Of a stretch of DNA of 64,000 bases, positions 60,312 to 64,000 are shown piece after piece. The translations under genes and the position numbers were made by a program. Under the pieces are notes generated by a model. It was not told where the DNA came from, searched no databases, and worked only from the letters and a program-made list of their open reading frames with translations. Numbering within the stretch: position 1 is the stretch's first letter; the number at the start of each line of letters is the position of its first letter. The DNA comes from Isoetes taiwanensis (taxonomy: Eukaryota; Streptophyta; Lycopodiopsida; Isoetales; Isoetaceae), in assembly GCA_021234155.1 (NCBI GenBank), contig JAJEKV010000002.1:20042480-20106479 (forward strand), read 5' to 3'.

Positions 60312-62559
60312 TACATTCTGAAATTCTTCCATGCTTCCTGGATTGTCTTTCTTTTTCCAAAACATCATAAAGATCAATCAAAATAGATTACAACAAGAAC
60401 TTGCCCCATTGTTCCGTATAGAAAATTTCCCACAACAAAGCCTCTATCATACTACTCAACATCATTCTAATGCAAGTTTCAGAAATCCCTCATGACAAAG
60501 ATGCAAAATGGTAAATCATGCTGAATGTGGGTCATTCTGGAGATTCAATTCAAAATAGTAAAAAGGAAGGCAATGTTTGTAAATAGAAAATAGTAAAAGA
60601 AGGATGAAGTATCTATGCGGTCCAACAACAAGGATCCATCTACTAAATTAAGTGACTTTAGCCCATATCTCAACTTCTCAAGAATAAGGAAATCGCTCCA
60701 AAAGATTATCCCATTCATCTCGCGAAATATAAAATGTCTCAAAGATTAAAAAAGAACGAAAATAGAGATGTAGAAAAGAAGGGGCAAAGATTAAGAATTC
60801 ACTTTATGGATTTCGTGATAGATTTGTTGTCCCTATCTCAAAACCAATCTCATTTGAAGCTATTTAGTAATCAAAAAATCCCCGCCGTCTCAATATGATC
60901 AGAATTCTTCTTATAAAATTTGCCAAGTAGCCTCGAAAAGCTTTCATTGCGGAATCTAAGATATAGCCGAGACTGGCCAGAATACATCTCTTAACACACG
61001 CACTGGGGCGGGATGGTGCAAATGAGCTAAATATGAGGAATAGCTGTACAAGTGCTTGCAAGTATAAAACCTTGTGATTTGATAAGTCACAACATGAAAA
61101 TTGGCTTCTAGAAGAATGTAATACAAATCATACCTTAGTTCCGGGATGGCACAATAGCTTTTCTTCCAAGCATCAAGCCGCAGATGAGAATCTGTAAAAT
61201 ATAACACCCGTATGGGGTAATCCGTAAGAATGGAAATATATACATACACCTCTTAGGTCCATTAAGCATGGCCTACACCGAAGATAGAAGATTTTGAATT
61301 TTTGAAATATCCCATCAGCGCAAAGAACCACGCACTCAAGCGTAACTAATCGTGATCATTGCTAAGATCCGCGTATGAAAGCCAACCGAAGCCAAAAGAT
61401 CTCGCAAAACCCCAAAACAAGGATGAATAACTGCTTTCAGCTCAATTTCGCCAAACCAAGCTCAAGAAGCCTCAAATCCTCCCCGCCTGAGATACATGTT
61501 TCAATCCGCCGCAGGCCAGAAGGCTTTAAATATTCCATCGCCAATATCAAGTAAAATGAAAGTGCAGCTTTCTCGCCAATGATGGCGCTTTTGGTCCTCT
61601 AGATAAGAGCATCCACATTCAATCTCGACATGCCTGATTCCCAGCCTTAGCCGATCCCTGCATCTCGCCAGTTCGCTAGTTGCTCGAGCAGGTGCTATAG
61701 CTCTGGGATTCACGAACCCTGAAGCAAAAACCGCGCTTATTAAAAATGACGTGCGGCATCATCTCTCCATTGGTTTACCAAATCAACCAAACTGGGTAGT
61801 CGGGTCCTCAACACAACAACAACATGATAATGATGGTTATTTTGACTTAATTACTCAAATATATGTATTATTGTGAATTAATGCTTTATTTAATTTCTTT
61901 TGAATACAAGAATTTGTTTTTTCCTACAATATTTCTCTTTTCAAGAGTTTGAAGTATAAATAATGAATTACCATCAGATATTTATTCCTTCTTACAAGTA
62001 TAAAGAGCAGCGAGTGCATGGAGAGAAGGAGAGTACAAAGAAGAGCTATACTTCCGTGATAGTTACCATCCTACCAGAGGCTTATAAAATTACCATGCCT
62101 TACGCCTCGTCAACCCTCGGGTCGTATTGGGATTGCACTAAGCAGAAACTTTGACGCATATAATGATCATCTTTGGCGTATATTTTACGCCCGGTGATCT
62201 CTTTTAATCTTTTAATCATCAGCCCAACCTTGAGTTCCAAGACGCATCATCCAAGTTGGGGCTAGGGTATAAGCTGGTCCGAGCAAAGTAGTGTTTGAGA
62301 TTTCATCCTTATATCCCCACGCGCCTCGCCAGCTTTGTTTTGGCCATCCCCTTGTGAGCAATTGGGTACCAAGTTTTTGCATGTGATGCCACTATGTTTT
62401 TGCAAACGCCTCTTCATTGTAATAAAAACAAAATGTTTCTCCTGCAAAGTTCTTTCTTTACACTACTGAATTAGTGTGTTTATCTTGAATTTGTTTCTAT
62501 CTTGTATAAGTACCTCCTCTGGGCTTACACCCGTAAGTAACCGGCCGCTCTACCCCCTC

Positions 62560-63810
62560 GAAAGCAAGAGCTCACTATCATGAAGCTGCCAGCTACTGAG
62601 CTCCAGGCCTAGCAATACAAATCAATCCACCTCAAATGCCACAAAGAGTGTACTTCCAAGCGCACCGTGATTCCTCGCCTCCACGTACTCGCGAACCGCC
62701 GCCACCGCACTGCGCTCCTCGCCACAAAGAAAGCGGATTCGCGAGTACCTTCCAAGTTCTTTCTTCTCGATGCTACTCGAAGCCCTTCTACCTTCTAATT
62801 CCTATGACAGCCTAATTGGCCACAAAGGCCAAATCTAAAAGTGCATTTGGTCGAAAACAAAAGAGGATTGGACCATCACTAGTATTTGGAAGAACCTGCT
62901 CGTAGCCAATTTTCGTGGAAACCAGTCCGGAGTGGATGTGGAATCGGCTGGATGAAATGCGCAGGAGTTCGGGTAAGTCACGTTTTTGAATGAATCTTAG
63001 AAGGATATCACGCAAAGCCGCCACCACCAATCTTACAGGTGGTCGCCACAGATTTGCAGGAAAGGATATGCCCGCCCCATGGTCTCTGGCCATGCAGCGT
63101 GCCCAGGCGCCCTGCCAAAGTCATGCTTCTCATTATATGCCCAGGTCCATCGTTGCCACCGTGATCCGTAATCTTCACCGCCTAGAATGTAAAAACATGA
63201 CCGTCCGCCTTATGCACGAAGTTCATGAGGTTACTTATACCTGCAGATAGGGCAATAGGTATATAGAGGCTTATCCCCCACTTTAAGAAAATGGTTCTGT
63301 TAATAGACCCTAAGACCGCTGTAGCTTTGCAAAAAGCATAGCCTAGAAGAAGACACCCCAAATACCAACCATCACGCATCTCTTCGCTCACTGTAACAAA
63401 AGGGTATACACCTTACTGGCCACCTAGTCTGTGGCTCCCGCTTCTCACGGATATCTAAAACCGAAGAAAGTTTCCCTTTATTGTAAATGTAGAAGTCTAC
63501 CAATATCAAGCAGAGCCAGAGATATCCCAAGCTATTCCTAAGGAGTGCCCGTGAATGTTTTACATAAGTGATAGGGCCAAGCTATCTGTTTTCGCCAAGT
63601 AAATCAGAGCGCAAGCAAATGCCCTTACATTACAATGCATGCGTAAGTCGCCCCGCGTATATGGATTAAAGATGCGGGGCTCCAAACCATCCCACAATAA
63701 TGCAGGATGATTACCGACCATATAATGTGAGTCTCTTACATTTATGTCATTGAAAGAGTGTCAGTTAATCCACCACCATCTCGCTATCTCTACTTGCTGG
63801 TCGCGAGGTT
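62560..63810 (+). pseudogene. gag of Element 3, broken
   Basis: The start block 'ctcactatcatgaagctgcc' and 'ctactgagctccaggcc' near 62,570-62,610 fits the gag start of Element 2 (25,790-25,850). A decayed zinc-knuckle region at 63,555-63,630 has 'gaatgttttacataagtgatag' words and ends 'gcgcaagcaaatgccctta', comparable to 'gcgtaattgccctta' at 26,881. The middle portion is only weakly alignable. No full frame is open. Confidence 0.55.
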
Positions 63811-63814
63811 GCAA

Positions 63815-64000
63815 CCCTTCGTTATTCTTATGGACACTGGTAGCACGATGTACTTTTCATCTCTAGAATGGCGCAAGCCCAGCAAAATCACCCCTTTAAG
63901 TCTAGAAGCACGCCCAGCGGCGCTGGCAAGTGGGCTATACGCCACACCTTCGCAATGCCGTGATCAAGCAATACGTAAATCGAACGTGGGGCATGCAGAA
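63815..64000 (+). pseudogene. Aspartic protease of Element 3, left part, DTG motif intact
   Basis: The frame gives VILMDTGSTMYFSSLEW at 63,821-63,871; Asp-Thr-Gly-Ser is at 63,833-63,844. This is the expected active site of a Ty3/gypsy protease and is better preserved than in Elements 1 (DTEA) and 2 (DMGS). The domain runs off the window, so its integrity beyond this point is unknown. Confidence 0.85.

Larger units (their letters stand above)
55200..61850. other. AT-rich intergenic DNA without recognisable genes
   Basis: No open frame here resembles a known protein. The longest, 57,419-57,805 (+, 128 codons), is biased and has no motif. 55,200-55,960 may be diverged Element 2 LTR. 58,100-59,350 and 61,380-61,760 are more GC-rich and gene-like in composition, but I found no consistent exon frame. 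Two short duplications occur, at 56,766 and 60,161. Confidence 0.55.
61850..64000 (+). mobile_element. Element 3: third Ty3/gypsy-type copy, cut by window edge
   Basis: A more diverged relative of Elements 1 and 2 in the same orientation. It can be followed from leader sequence ('attattgtgaattaatgc' at 61,868 against 24,914) through 'cttttaatcatcagcccaa' (62,208 against 25,367), gag and protease to the window end. Its LTR was not recognised upstream, so either it is truncated or its LTR has diverged beyond sight. Confidence 0.65.

Overview
The window reads as plant nuclear, transposon-dense intergenic DNA. It has no rRNA, tRNA, bacterial operon, CRISPR array or intact host gene that I can support. 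No open frame exceeds about 150 codons, and the frames that make sense are pieces of Ty3/gypsy-type LTR retrotransposon gag and pol broken by stops and small indels. The plant assignment is inferred from that pol type, the polypurine tracts, the very long LTRs and the nested layering. All alignments between copies were made by eye, so boundaries marked 'about' may be off by tens of bases.

Layout. 1-4,489: AT-rich intergenic DNA with one pyrimidine microsatellite. 4,490-5,850: fragment of an old LTR. 5,987-19,190: Element 1, with 5' LTR, leader, gag, protease, reverse transcriptase, RNase H, integrase, polypurine tract and a truncated 3' LTR. 19,590 to about 55,200: Element 2, same family and orientation. 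Its pol is cut in the region after the integrase core by a 21.9-kb insertion (29,986-51,893). The rest of pol, a polypurine tract and the 3' LTR resume at 51,894, 52,957 and 52,970. 55,200-61,850: AT-rich DNA without recognisable genes. 61,850-64,000: leader, gag and protease of a third, more diverged relative (Element 3), cut by the window edge and carrying an intact-looking Asp-Thr-Gly protease motif.

The 21.9-kb insertion is the least familiar part. It is a mosaic of one repeat family. The + strand is T/G-rich from about 30,060 to 35,450 (inverted orientation) and A/C-rich from 35,450 to 51,893. The family recurs as a module: a G-rich tract, then about 100-180 bp ending in a conserved 'tataaatca'-like box, then a unit start like 'agagcctagttg' that resembles a methionine-tRNA primer-binding site. 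I see this module, whole or partial, at eight places, one of them inverted. No pol domain was recognised inside, so it looks like a non-autonomous, tandemly arranged retroelement; that is inference.

Nothing here forms a working gene set. Elements 1 and 2 explain each other, because Element 1 is the template that shows where Element 2 was interrupted. Many differences between copies are short CG-containing words (ccg, ccgc, cgtga), which may reflect decay or sequence error.
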